Source of the DNA: CAYSYM01 sp964435115
GTDB taxonomy: Bacteria > Chloroflexota > UBA6077 > CF-72
Length of the DNA: 13,515 nucleotides
NCBI GenBank assembly: GCA_964435115.1
Contig: CAYSYM010000076.1
Span: forward strand, 1-13,515
Direction of reading: 5' to 3'
The notes under the pieces were generated by a model. That model had not been told where the DNA came from. It was given only the letters and a program-made list of their open reading frames with translations, and did no database searches. The translations under genes were made by a program, and so were the position numbers. Of this stretch, positions 7,845 to 13,515 are shown in pieces; position 1 is the first letter of the stretch, and each line of letters opens with the position of its first letter.

Positions 7845-9577
7845 TGGCGATCCTCGGCCAGAATCAGGTATCCCGCTTTCCGATGCGCCGCAGTACCTCG
7901 CCAGCGCCGGTCGCCGGCGACCTGCGCGACTGGCAGATCAAGGGAGTGCCGCCGTTCCGCCGCATCCTGACGGCGACGCGCGGCCATCCGCTTGAGCTCT
8001 CGCAGGAAATGCAGCTTCGCATGGCGCTGCTCGAGGTAGAAACCGACAGGGCCGTCGCGATCGTCGACGACGATTATTGGGACAACCCCGAGTTCGACAA
8101 TGTCCTGGCGCGCGCGCGCGGCTTCGGGCTTGAAATCGTCGAAACAATCAAGCTCCCGTACTCGCACGTCCAGTTGCTGGCGCAATGCCGCCGCGACGTC
8201 GGCGAGGCGAAGGCAACATCGGTCGCTAACGATACGCACGCCGACAAGCTGCTCAAGGAGCTACTCGAGTACGCCGTGCGGGAAAGGGCCAGCGACGTTC
8301 ACATCGCTATCCGGGACAAGGATCCGCGGCGCGCCTCGGTGCTGGTGAAATTGCGGATCGACGGCCGCCTTCGGCCTCACCCCTATCTCTGCGAGGTCAA
8401 GTACGCGGCGCCACTACGCGACATGATCAAGGTCGTCTACGGCGCGCGTATCGACGCCGGATCGAACTCGGAGGGCACCTTTTCGGAAGGCATCAACCAA
8501 TACGCCACCGTCACCCTGGAGCTCGGTGGACTGATCCGCACGCTGCGCTACCAATCCTTCTGCATCCAGCACGGAAACCGCTACGTGCTGCGAATTCCCG
8601 ACGAGCGTGAAAGCGACTCGAACGACATGGCGGCGCTGCACTACCTGCCATCGCAACTGAAGCTGCTGCGCAAGATCGCCAGGCAGAAGTTCGGGGCGGT
8701 GTTCCTCTGCGGCACGGTCAATACCGGCAAGACGACGTCCATGCAGCGCATGGTGCTCAACACCCCGAACGTCGAAGAACTCCACATCGCTTCCGCCGAA
8801 GACCCGATTGAAGGTCACGTTATGGGCCACAAAGTTTCTCGCGTGGCCATCCAACGCGGTGCCGAAGCGGCTGGGCGCGGCGGGGACGTCAACCCCTTTG
8901 CGCGCACCATGCGGGACTTCCTGCGCGGCGATATCGATGTCTTCTACGTGGGCGAGATTCGCGACCGCGAAACCGCTGGCGCCTTCGAGGCGGCGATCCA
9001 GACGGGGCATAAAGGCTATGCAACGCTACACCTGGGATCAGCCTTCTCCGCGATTCCTCGCCTGTCCGGACGGGAGATCGGCATATCACGCGAGACCGTC
9101 GCCACGGAGGACTTCCTCGCCGCGGTCATCAGCCAGCGCCTGATGCCGAAGTTGTGCCCCGATCCGGACTGCAACTGCGCCGTGCCAGTTACGGATTCGA
9201 CATTGAACCTGGACGAAGAGCAACAAGAGGCGCTGCTGTTTCTGCAACAGAAGTTCGGCATCTCGCTTGATGGCGTGCGGACGCGTCGCGCCGGCGGCGA
9301 TTGCCCTCATTGCAAAGGGACCGGCACGGTGGATCGCGTCCTGATCGCCGAAGTCGTCGTGCCGGATGCCCATATGTTCAAGCTGTGGCGCGAAGGGCGC
9401 GACGCCGACGCCAAGGAATACTGGCGAAGGAAGCGGACGGCACCGTTCGACGATCCGAACTGCGACGGCAAAACGGCCTATGAGCATGGCATCTACCTGG
9501 TGTCGATCGGCATGGTCGATCCGTTCGAGCTCGACGCCATCATTCCGTTCGCCTTCTACGACGTCGTTGCCAACTAA
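7844..9577 (+). CDS. pilQ: PilQ-type pilus assembly ATPase (GspE/PilB superfamily)
   Basis: A cytoplasmic hexameric secretion ATPase that would power pilus polymerisation at PilR. It has 577 residues. An N-terminal region (1 to about 130) precedes the ASDVHIAIRD strand that marks the start of the N2 domain. The Walker A loop is G290-TVNTG-KTT298. The Asp box is SAEDPIEG from 317. Walker B is DVFYVGEIRD (365-374) with Glu371. The His box is TGHKGYATLH with His389 and His396. The C-terminal domain has the cysteine motif of GspE/PilB proteins: Cys438, Cys443 and Cys445, then Cys487-Pro-His-Cys490, likely to bind zinc. All catalytic elements are intact. The start is set by GGAGG at 7834-7838; beginning at 7832 would add four residues. 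It overlaps pilP by one base, and pilR follows eight bases downstream, the standard PilQ-PilR pairing. Confidence 0.95.
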   Translation: MAILGQNQVSRFPMRRSTSPAPVAGDLRDWQIKGVPPFRRILTATRGHPLELSQEMQLRMALLEVETDRAVAIVDDDYWDNPEFDNVLARARGFGLEIVETIKLPYSHVQLLAQCRRDVGEAKATSVANDTHADKLLKELLEYAVRERASDVHIAIRDKDPRRASVLVKLRIDGRLRPHPYLCEVKYAAPLRDMIKVVYGARIDAGSNSEGTFSEGINQYATVTLELGGLIRTLRYQSFCIQHGNRYVLRIPDERESDSNDMAALHYLPSQLKLLRKIARQKFGAVFLCGTVNTGKTTSMQRMVLNTPNVEELHIASAEDPIEGHVMGHKVSRVAIQRGAEAAGRGGDVNPFARTMRDFLRGDIDVFYVGEIRDRETAGAFEAAIQTGHKGYATLHLGSAFSAIPRLSGREIGISRETVATEDFLAAVISQRLMPKLCPDPDCNCAVPVTDSTLNLDEEQQEALLFLQQKFGISLDGVRTRRAGGDCPHCKGTGTVDRVLIAEVVVPDAHMFKLWREGRDADAKEYWRRKRTAPFDDPNCDGKTAYEHGIYLVSIGMVDPFELDAIIPFAFYDVVAN

Positions 9578-9585
9578 GCCCCCAT

Positions 9586-10722
9586 ATGAGAATCGACGTG
9601 GAATCCATCGCCGAACTTGCCTGGAGAGCAAGGGAGTTCGCCTCCGAGATGCCGGCCAGGCTCCGCGAACGCCGGGCGCACCGGGCACTCATGAAGAGCC
9701 GGGCCGACATCTACGAGGACCTGGGCAACGCTGTCAAGAACGCCTCGGGAACGAGTGCATCGGGCTGGACGCTGCTGGGCCAACTTGAAGACTGGCGCGA
9801 TCGCGCCGCCGGCCGGAAACAGCCCATCGCGCACATCTTCGCTGTGTGGTCGGAGCGCATGCGTGAGACAGGGCTGTTTTCCACGGCTATCGAGGGCACC
9901 GTACCGCAGATGGAGACCGTCTCGATCGCCACCAGCGAGCATATCGGCCAGATCGGCACCGGGCTGATCGAGCTCGCCGAGGACGTTAAGCGTCTCATGG
10001 GCCTGGAGAAGACCGTCATGGGCATGGTCCGTGAAATCGCCTTGCCGTTCATGGCGATCCTCGCAGCGATCCTATTCTTCTCGATCATTTATACGCCCGA
10101 GATCGCTGCCTTCGTACCGTTGGCGAAAATGCCGCCGGCGACGCGCGGGTTCTATTACTTCGGCCAGTGGATCCCAACGTGGTGGCCGCTGGTGCTCGCC
10201 CTCGGCGTCGGGATCTACAAGACGATCGATTGGAGCATGGAGAACTGGACAGGCTGGCTGCGCGACCGGCTCGACACGTTTCCGCTCTCGCCCTATCCCT
10301 ATTACCGTGACTACACGTCCGCACGGCTGCTCGTTGCACTCAATCGCCGCATGTCGCAAGGCGACACCATTGCGCGTGCCCTCGAACAGATTGGCGAGCA
10401 GTCGCCCGAATACCTCAAGGTGCATTGCGACCGCGCCATCGCCAACATCGAGGCTGCCCTTGGCATGCATGAGGTGCTCGACACGGGGCTCTTCAACGAA
10501 CACCTGATGGACCGCATCGCCGACTACATCAGGCAAGGCGACTTCACCAGCGCCATCGGGAAGCTCGCCGGTCACTCGTTCGCCAAGGTAGAGGAAAGCA
10601 TCCTCGCCAACATGCGGACGGTAAAGGGCCTTTCCACGTTGCTCTTGTACGTCGTCATCATCGCCTTCATCGGGCTCGTCATCAACACCATCGTCGCATC
10701 CAGTAGCGGCTTCCGGTTCTAG
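9586..10722 (+). CDS. pilR: PilR-type inner-membrane platform protein (GspF family)
   Basis: A polytopic inner-membrane protein that forms the base on which the ATPase drives pilin assembly. Its 378 residues match R64 PilR and the GspF/T2SF family. A first cytoplasmic T2SF domain (about 50-145) contains FAVWSERMRETGLFSTAIEG. It is followed by a membrane helix at about 150-170 and a second at about 199-216. A second T2SF domain (about 240-345) contains YRDYTSARLLVALNRRMSQG, and a final helix lies at about 349-370. This is the usual three-helix layout. The gene begins eight bases after the pilQ stop. No good ribosome site is visible before its ATG (the upstream bases are C-rich), so it probably depends on ribosomes finishing pilQ. 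Confidence 0.93.
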   Translation: MRIDVESIAELAWRAREFASEMPARLRERRAHRALMKSRADIYEDLGNAVKNASGTSASGWTLLGQLEDWRDRAAGRKQPIAHIFAVWSERMRETGLFSTAIEGTVPQMETVSIATSEHIGQIGTGLIELAEDVKRLMGLEKTVMGMVREIALPFMAILAAILFFSIIYTPEIAAFVPLAKMPPATRGFYYFGQWIPTWWPLVLALGVGIYKTIDWSMENWTGWLRDRLDTFPLSPYPYYRDYTSARLLVALNRRMSQGDTIARALEQIGEQSPEYLKVHCDRAIANIEAALGMHEVLDTGLFNEHLMDRIADYIRQGDFTSAIGKLAGHSFAKVEESILANMRTVKGLSTLLLYVVIIAFIGLVINTIVASSSGFRF

Positions 10723-10735
10723 CACTCACCCTCAC

Positions 10736-10747
10736 AGGAGACATTTC
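10736..10747 (+). promoter_or_regulatory. Strong ribosome binding site of pilS
   Basis: AGGAG at 10736-10740 lies seven bases before the ATG at 10748, inside a 25-base gap, the largest between any two complete genes here. It is the best match to the anti-Shine-Dalgarno sequence among the complete genes, which fits the high output needed for a major pilin. Confidence 0.75.
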
Positions 10748-11290
10748 ATGAAGACACGCAATATCCCGCCGAGCCCGCTGCGTCGCCAGCGCGGCGTCAC
10801 GTTGGTCGAAATCTCGCTCGGAACCATCGCCATTCTCTTCGTCGCCACCTATGTGCTCGGTGGCTTCGACTCCATACGAGACACCATTAAGGCGTACCGC
10901 GAGGTCAACGACTTTCCGAAGGTCCTGGAGTGCATCCAACATCGGAAGGTCACGGCGTCGAATTTTGCCGGCACAACGACAGCGTCGGTCTATAGCTGCT
11001 TCTCGAATTCCATGCAGTCGAGCGGCACGGCAATCAATTACTGGCAGGGACCGGTTACGGTTGGTGTCGCAACGACAACGACGGCCAACGACTCGCTCAC
11101 CTTCACCAGCGCCAACTACTCGCAGCACGGATGTACGGCCGTCGGCAGCGGATTAGCAACGACGTTTGGATCGATCACCGCCAATGGCACCGTCGTCAAG
11201 ACGATCGGCAACCCTCTCAATGACGGCGCGCTCGAGGCGGCCTGCGTCGCCGGATCCAACAACACCCTTGTCTTCTTGGCGACGAAGTAA
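10748..11290 (+). CDS. pilS: PilS-type major type IVb prepilin
   Basis: The major pilin subunit, 180 residues before processing. A basic leader of 16 residues ends RRQRG16, cut before V17 by a prepilin peptidase. The mature N-terminus VTLVEISLG has the invariant Glu at mature position 5 and runs into a hydrophobic helix to about residue 37. Mature position 1 is Val rather than the N-methylated Phe of type IVa pilins, as expected for type IVb, though the leader is shorter than many type IVb leaders. The globular domain is Thr/Ser/Asn/Gly-rich with four cysteines (62, 84, 129, 166); the last two could close the C-terminal disulfide loop. It follows pilR and has its own strong ribosome site. Total length is close to R64 PilS. 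The peptidase that would process it is not in this window. Confidence 0.93.
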   Translation: MKTRNIPPSPLRRQRGVTLVEISLGTIAILFVATYVLGGFDSIRDTIKAYREVNDFPKVLECIQHRKVTASNFAGTTTASVYSCFSNSMQSSGTAINYWQGPVTVGVATTTTANDSLTFTSANYSQHGCTAVGSGLATTFGSITANGTVVKTIGNPLNDGALEAACVAGSNNTLVFLATK

Positions 11291-11302
11291 GAACGAAGAA
11301 CG

Positions 11303-12283
11303 ATGAACGCGCTGAAACAAGAGCAAATCGCCGAACTGCGCAAGACGTCCGATTGGAATCTCGACGTCCAGACGATCGAGAATTCCGGAATATTCCCCGG
11401 GCCCACGCGTCTTGCACCAGCGGACGGGCTCAAGTTCGAGTTCGCCTCGTCCTTGGCCGCCGAGGTACTCCAGAAATACGACGAGGCCAACCGCCAGCGC
11501 AAGACCTTCGGCATTGTCTGTCAGGGGATTCGCTATCGCGTGCAGCCGCTGGAGTTTCCCTATTTTCAGCTGCGCACGCTGCACGACAAGGCACTGACGC
11601 CCGAGGAGCTCGGGATTCCGGCGCCCTACACAGACATTCTCTTGAGCCGCGAACTGCGCAACCGCGGCGGCCTTGTCCTGTTCGGTGGGCCTACTGGCTC
11701 CGGAAAGACGACGTCGGCGTCGGCGATCTCGGTGAAGCGACTGGAGCTCTATGGCGGCTATCTCCTGACGCTTGAGGACGTGATCGAGTACAAGATGGAT
11801 GGCTGGCACGGCGATCGAGGCCTCTGCCGGCAGGTCCAGATCCAGGGCGATTACCGCGAAGAAATGCGTTGGGCGCTTCGGGCGTTCCCGTCCAATGACC
11901 GCTCGATGCTGATGTTCGGCGAGATCTGCGACGACATCGCCGCCGGTGAGCTCCTGCGCACGGCGCTCGACGGCCATCTGGTCCTGACGACCATGCATGG
12001 CAACAACATCGTCGCATTGCTCAACCGCCTGATCATGATCGCCAGGCGGGAAATGGACATCGCAGAGGCGAGGGCATTGCTGGCGCAGTCACTGCGCGTC
12101 GTGGTGCATCAAATTCGAGAGCACACCGTACCGCAGGTCACCATGCTGAACCTGCTCGACAAGGACGCACAGGGGGCTATCAACATCATCGGCAACCACG
12201 AAGTGCGGCTCGATCAACTGAACCAGACGATCAGCTCGCAACAGCTGCGCTTCCAGCGGGCCATAGAGTCAATCGCCGCATAA
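11303..12283 (+). CDS. pilT: PilT/VirB11-class ATPase between pilS and pilV
   Basis: A second secretion ATPase of 326 residues, shorter than PilQ and lacking its cysteine motif. The N-terminal domain (1 to about 110) has IRYRVQPLEFPYFQLRTL and LTPEELGIP, similar to the RVN...EELGLP region of PilT retraction ATPases and the DotB/TraJ group. The Walker A loop is GPTGSGKT (129-136). The Asp box is LEDVIEY near 157-163. The Walker B region is MLMFGEICDD (202-211) with Glu207. The His box is GHLVLTTMHGNN with His225 and His232. The Arg normally found in the family's GE(I/M)RD is Cys209 here. It could retract the pilus or be the T4SS VirB11 equivalent; the window does not settle which. In the R64 cluster the name pilT denotes a lytic transglycosylase, so the symbol here refers to the ATPase family only. 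The ribosome site is weak; the ATG is 12 bases after the pilS stop. Confidence 0.88.
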   Translation: MNALKQEQIAELRKTSDWNLDVQTIENSGIFPGPTRLAPADGLKFEFASSLAAEVLQKYDEANRQRKTFGIVCQGIRYRVQPLEFPYFQLRTLHDKALTPEELGIPAPYTDILLSRELRNRGGLVLFGGPTGSGKTTSASAISVKRLELYGGYLLTLEDVIEYKMDGWHGDRGLCRQVQIQGDYREEMRWALRAFPSNDRSMLMFGEICDDIAAGELLRTALDGHLVLTTMHGNNIVALLNRLIMIARREMDIAEARALLAQSLRVVVHQIREHTVPQVTMLNLLDKDAQGAINIIGNHEVRLDQLNQTISSQQLRFQRAIESIAA

Positions 12284-12286
12284 GGC

Positions 12287-12292
12287 AGGGAG
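12287..12292 (+). promoter_or_regulatory. Ribosome binding site of pilV
   Basis: AGGGAG, seven bases before the ATG at 12300, in the 16-base gap after the ATPase gene. It supports the short seven-residue leader as the true N-terminus of PilV. Confidence 0.65.
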
Positions 12293-12299
12293 AAACGGC

Positions 12300-13515
12300 A
12301 TGAAGCGTCGGCAGAGGGGCGTCACCCTAGTCGAAATCTCGCTTGGTCTGATTGTCACGATGCTCCTCGCCGCCGAGGCTGTGAAGTGGCAAGCTCACGA
12401 TAACTGGATCTCGCGACTGACGACGGTTTCCGACCAGGCCAACGAGGTCGCCGGGGCGCTGACGACGTACAACACCAACAATTACGCTCAACTGGCATCG
12501 GCAGCGCCGGTAGTGGCTGGCTACGCCAACCCGATGGCGCCGACCATCACCGAAATCAAGACGCCGCCGACGGGCCCCTTGAACCAGGGCTTCACGGCTA
12601 CCAATGGTCTGGGTGGTAATTGGCTCCTGAACGTCACGAAGGTTCCCGCCGGCTGCGTTGCGCCGGCCTGCGATCTGCTGGGCACCGTGGCGCTTTCCAG
12701 TCCTGTCTATATCCCTGGCACAACCACCGTCGACGAAGACGGGCTTGGGGCAATGCTCCAGCACATCGGCGGTAGCGCCTGCTATTCGACGCCGGCGGAC
12801 CCGACGCACTGCACCGCCGCCAACGGTGTGACGATCCCGAATCCGCTCGGCAACGTGGCGGGAATCTTCGTCATCAAGACCAATTTCGGTTCATCGGGCC
12901 TGTCGCGCTTCTATGCGCGGGACGCCAGCACCGGCGCATTGACGGCCCATCTGTTGATGGGTGGAAACACGATCACCGGACTTCTGTCCGTCGCCATCAA
13001 CAGCAACTGCAGCAGCGCTGCGGACGTTGCCAGCGGCCCTAGTGGCGAAGTCGTGTCGTGCATGGGCGGCAAGTGGAAGACGCAGGGCTCCGCGTACTGG
13101 CAGGATCCGGTCCAAACTTATGCCCTGCTAAATGCCACCTACCCATGTACTGCGGCGATCGCCTGGCAGACACGGGTAGTTCAACTTCCCTCTGTGGGAT
13201 CCGGGCCGCGCGCCTATACGTGCGATGGCGCTGCATGGCAGCCGATCGGCGTCAGCGACACCGGCAACCTAGTCGTAGCAGGCACCTTAACGGCTGGCAC
13301 AGCATCAATCACAGGCAACGCCACGGTCGGCGGCAATGTATCGGTAACGGGCAATCTGTCCGCGAACACGCTACAGCCGACCCTTGTGGCGGCCGACAAT
13401 TCGAGTTGTGCCGGATATGGATCTGGTACGCAAGCGCAGAGTTCGGTGACCCCAGGCTTAATACTTTCTTGCCAATCCGGTAGTTGGCAGGCGGCGCAGG
13501 GTGGCGGGAAAACGG
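12300..13515 (+). CDS. pilV: PilV-type minor pilin / tip adhesin (5' part, cut by window end)
   Basis: A prepilin-like adhesin expected at the pilus tip, where in R64 it selects recipient cells during liquid mating. The frame is open for 405 codons to the window edge, with no stop. The leader is MKRRQRG7, followed by VTLVEISLG, identical to the mature start of PilS, with Glu at mature position 5. A hydrophobic segment runs to about residue 26. The pilin-like domain to about 230 contains cysteine pairs 119/124 and 161/171. Three modules follow with the form Cys...Cys-x4-Trp: 237/254/W259, 283/308/W313 and 370/391/W396. Between the second and third is a Gly/Asn/Thr-rich repeat (about 321-357) resembling the shafts of fibre proteins. 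This is the layout of the shufflon-type constant region, about 361 residues in R64 as I recall. The last module is encoded over an sfx-like site, so the 3' end is probably variable. Confidence 0.92.
   Translation, partial: MKRRQRGVTLVEISLGLIVTMLLAAEAVKWQAHDNWISRLTTVSDQANEVAGALTTYNTNNYAQLASAAPVVAGYANPMAPTITEIKTPPTGPLNQGFTATNGLGGNWLLNVTKVPAGCVAPACDLLGTVALSSPVYIPGTTTVDEDGLGAMLQHIGGSACYSTPADPTHCTAANGVTIPNPLGNVAGIFVIKTNFGSSGLSRFYARDASTGALTAHLLMGGNTITGLLSVAINSNCSSAADVASGPSGEVVSCMGGKWKTQGSAYWQDPVQTYALLNATYPCTAAIAWQTRVVQLPSVGSGPRAYTCDGAAWQPIGVSDTGNLVVAGTLTAGTASITGNATVGGNVSVTGNLSANTLQPTLVAADNSSCAGYGSGTQAQSSVTPGLILSCQSGSWQAAQGGGKT
13260..13370 (+). repeat. Short Gly/Asn fibre-like repeat in PilV
   Basis: Residues about 321-357 repeat a short beta-type unit of six to eight residues: GNLVVAG, GTLTAG, TASITGN, ATVGGN, VSVTGN, LSAN. 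Similar units occur in trimeric fibre shafts and in adhesins. It links the second and third Cys modules, just before the sfx-like site. Confidence 0.55.
13469..13487 (+). other. sfx: Shufflon recombination site (sfx-like)
   Basis: The 19 bases TTGCCAATCCGGTAGTTGG match the R64 shufflon repeat GTGCCAATCCGGTNNNTGG (from memory) at all specified positions but the first. In frame it encodes CQSGSW (residues 391-396), the same reading as in R64 PilV, where sfx also codes for the junction of constant and variable regions. An Rci-type tyrosine recombinase would act here on inverted copies downstream. No second copy and no rci gene lie in this window, so activity is not shown. Confidence 0.75.

Larger units (their letters stand above)
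13008..13490 (+). repeat. Three diverged Cys...Cys-x4-Trp modules in PilV
   Basis: Protein-level repeat. Module 1 spans residues 237-259 (13008-13076), module 2 spans 283-313 (13146-13238) and module 3 spans 370-396 (13407-13487). Each begins Asn/Tyr-x-Cys, runs 17-25 residues to a second Cys, and ends four residues later in Trp (CMGGKW, CDGAAW, CQSGSW). The DNA of the three is not similar, so the repeat is old or convergent. Each pair may form a disulfide. Confidence 0.6.

Noticed and set aside
11153..11998. 281-codon open frame on the minus strand, antisense to the end of pilS and the second ATPase
   Set aside because: It lies opposite strongly conserved Walker and His-box sequence, lacks family motifs and has the usual look of an antisense frame in G+C-rich DNA. 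The same applies to minus-strand frames at 167-799, 739-1464, 4591-5250, 5347-6003, 7688-8239 and 10072-10725.
888..13204. Frequent GGATCC palindromes (about eleven by eye)
   Set aside because: This is somewhat above a rough expectation, but the sites are scattered within codons for common residue pairs with no regular spacing or flanking similarity. I see no sign of a functional repeat or uptake sequence.
12300..13515. pilV as a pseudogene because only short fragments seem open
   Set aside because: Codon-by-codon reading from the ATG at 12300 to the window end shows no stop or frameshift; the gene is simply cut by the window edge.
1..13515. CRISPR arrays, tRNA genes, IS ends and rho-independent terminators
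   Set aside because: No regularly spaced repeats, no cloverleaf candidates, no transposase and no GC-hairpin with T-run were seen; almost every base is coding.

Overview
The window is a dense, one-directional (+ strand) gene block from a G+C-rich proteobacterium. It most likely comes from a conjugative plasmid or an integrative conjugative element; Burkholderiales- or Xanthomonadales-type hosts are my guess from composition and protein style, not a demonstrated assignment. There is no intergenic gap above about 35 bases. Most genes overlap, abut or sit within about 25 bases of each other, so the whole window reads as one long operon whose promoter lies upstream. No promoter, terminator, tRNA, rRNA, IS element or CRISPR array was found.

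Layout: the last codons of an upstream gene (3-47) are followed by three core genes of a VirB/Trb-type type IV secretion system (T4SS): a VirB8-like inner-membrane protein (80-820), a VirB9-like periplasmic/outer-membrane protein (817-1866) and a VirB10-like scaffold (1867-3366). A hybrid gene comes next (3379-4245). Its mature N-terminus looks like a second VirB9 C-terminal domain and its C-terminus is a TcpQ/PilL-type domain of type IVb pili. A full type IVb (thin, R64-like) pilus cluster then runs to the end: PilN secretin lipoprotein (4255-5955), PilO (5960-7387), PilP (7377-7844), PilQ assembly ATPase (7844-9577), PilR inner-membrane platform (9586-10722), PilS prepilin (10748-11290), a second PilT/VirB11-class ATPase (11303-12283) and the 5' part of a PilV minor pilin/adhesin (12300-13515, cut by the window end).

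The pilV fragment carries, at 13469-13487, TTGCCAATCCGGTAGTTGG. This matches 18 of the 19 positions (three of them unspecified) of the R64 shufflon recombination repeat sfx as I remember it (GTGCCAATCCGGTNNNTGG), and it lies at the place in PilV where the constant region should end. The window therefore probably stops just inside a shufflon, a DNA-inversion switch of the pilus-tip adhesin. Invertible segments and an Rci-type recombinase are predicted just downstream.

How it works together (inference): VirB8/9/10 would form a DNA-transfer channel. PilN with the hybrid TcpQ protein would form the pilus exit pore. PilQ and PilR would polymerise PilS with PilV at the tip, and the second ATPase would retract the pilus or serve the T4SS. 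The VirB9-like/TcpQ hybrid at the junction of the two gene sets suggests that the secretion and pilus machines are co-expressed and perhaps physically coupled. Missing from the window are VirB4, VirB6, a recognisable VirB7, the coupling protein, a relaxase, the prepilin peptidase and a lytic transglycosylase.
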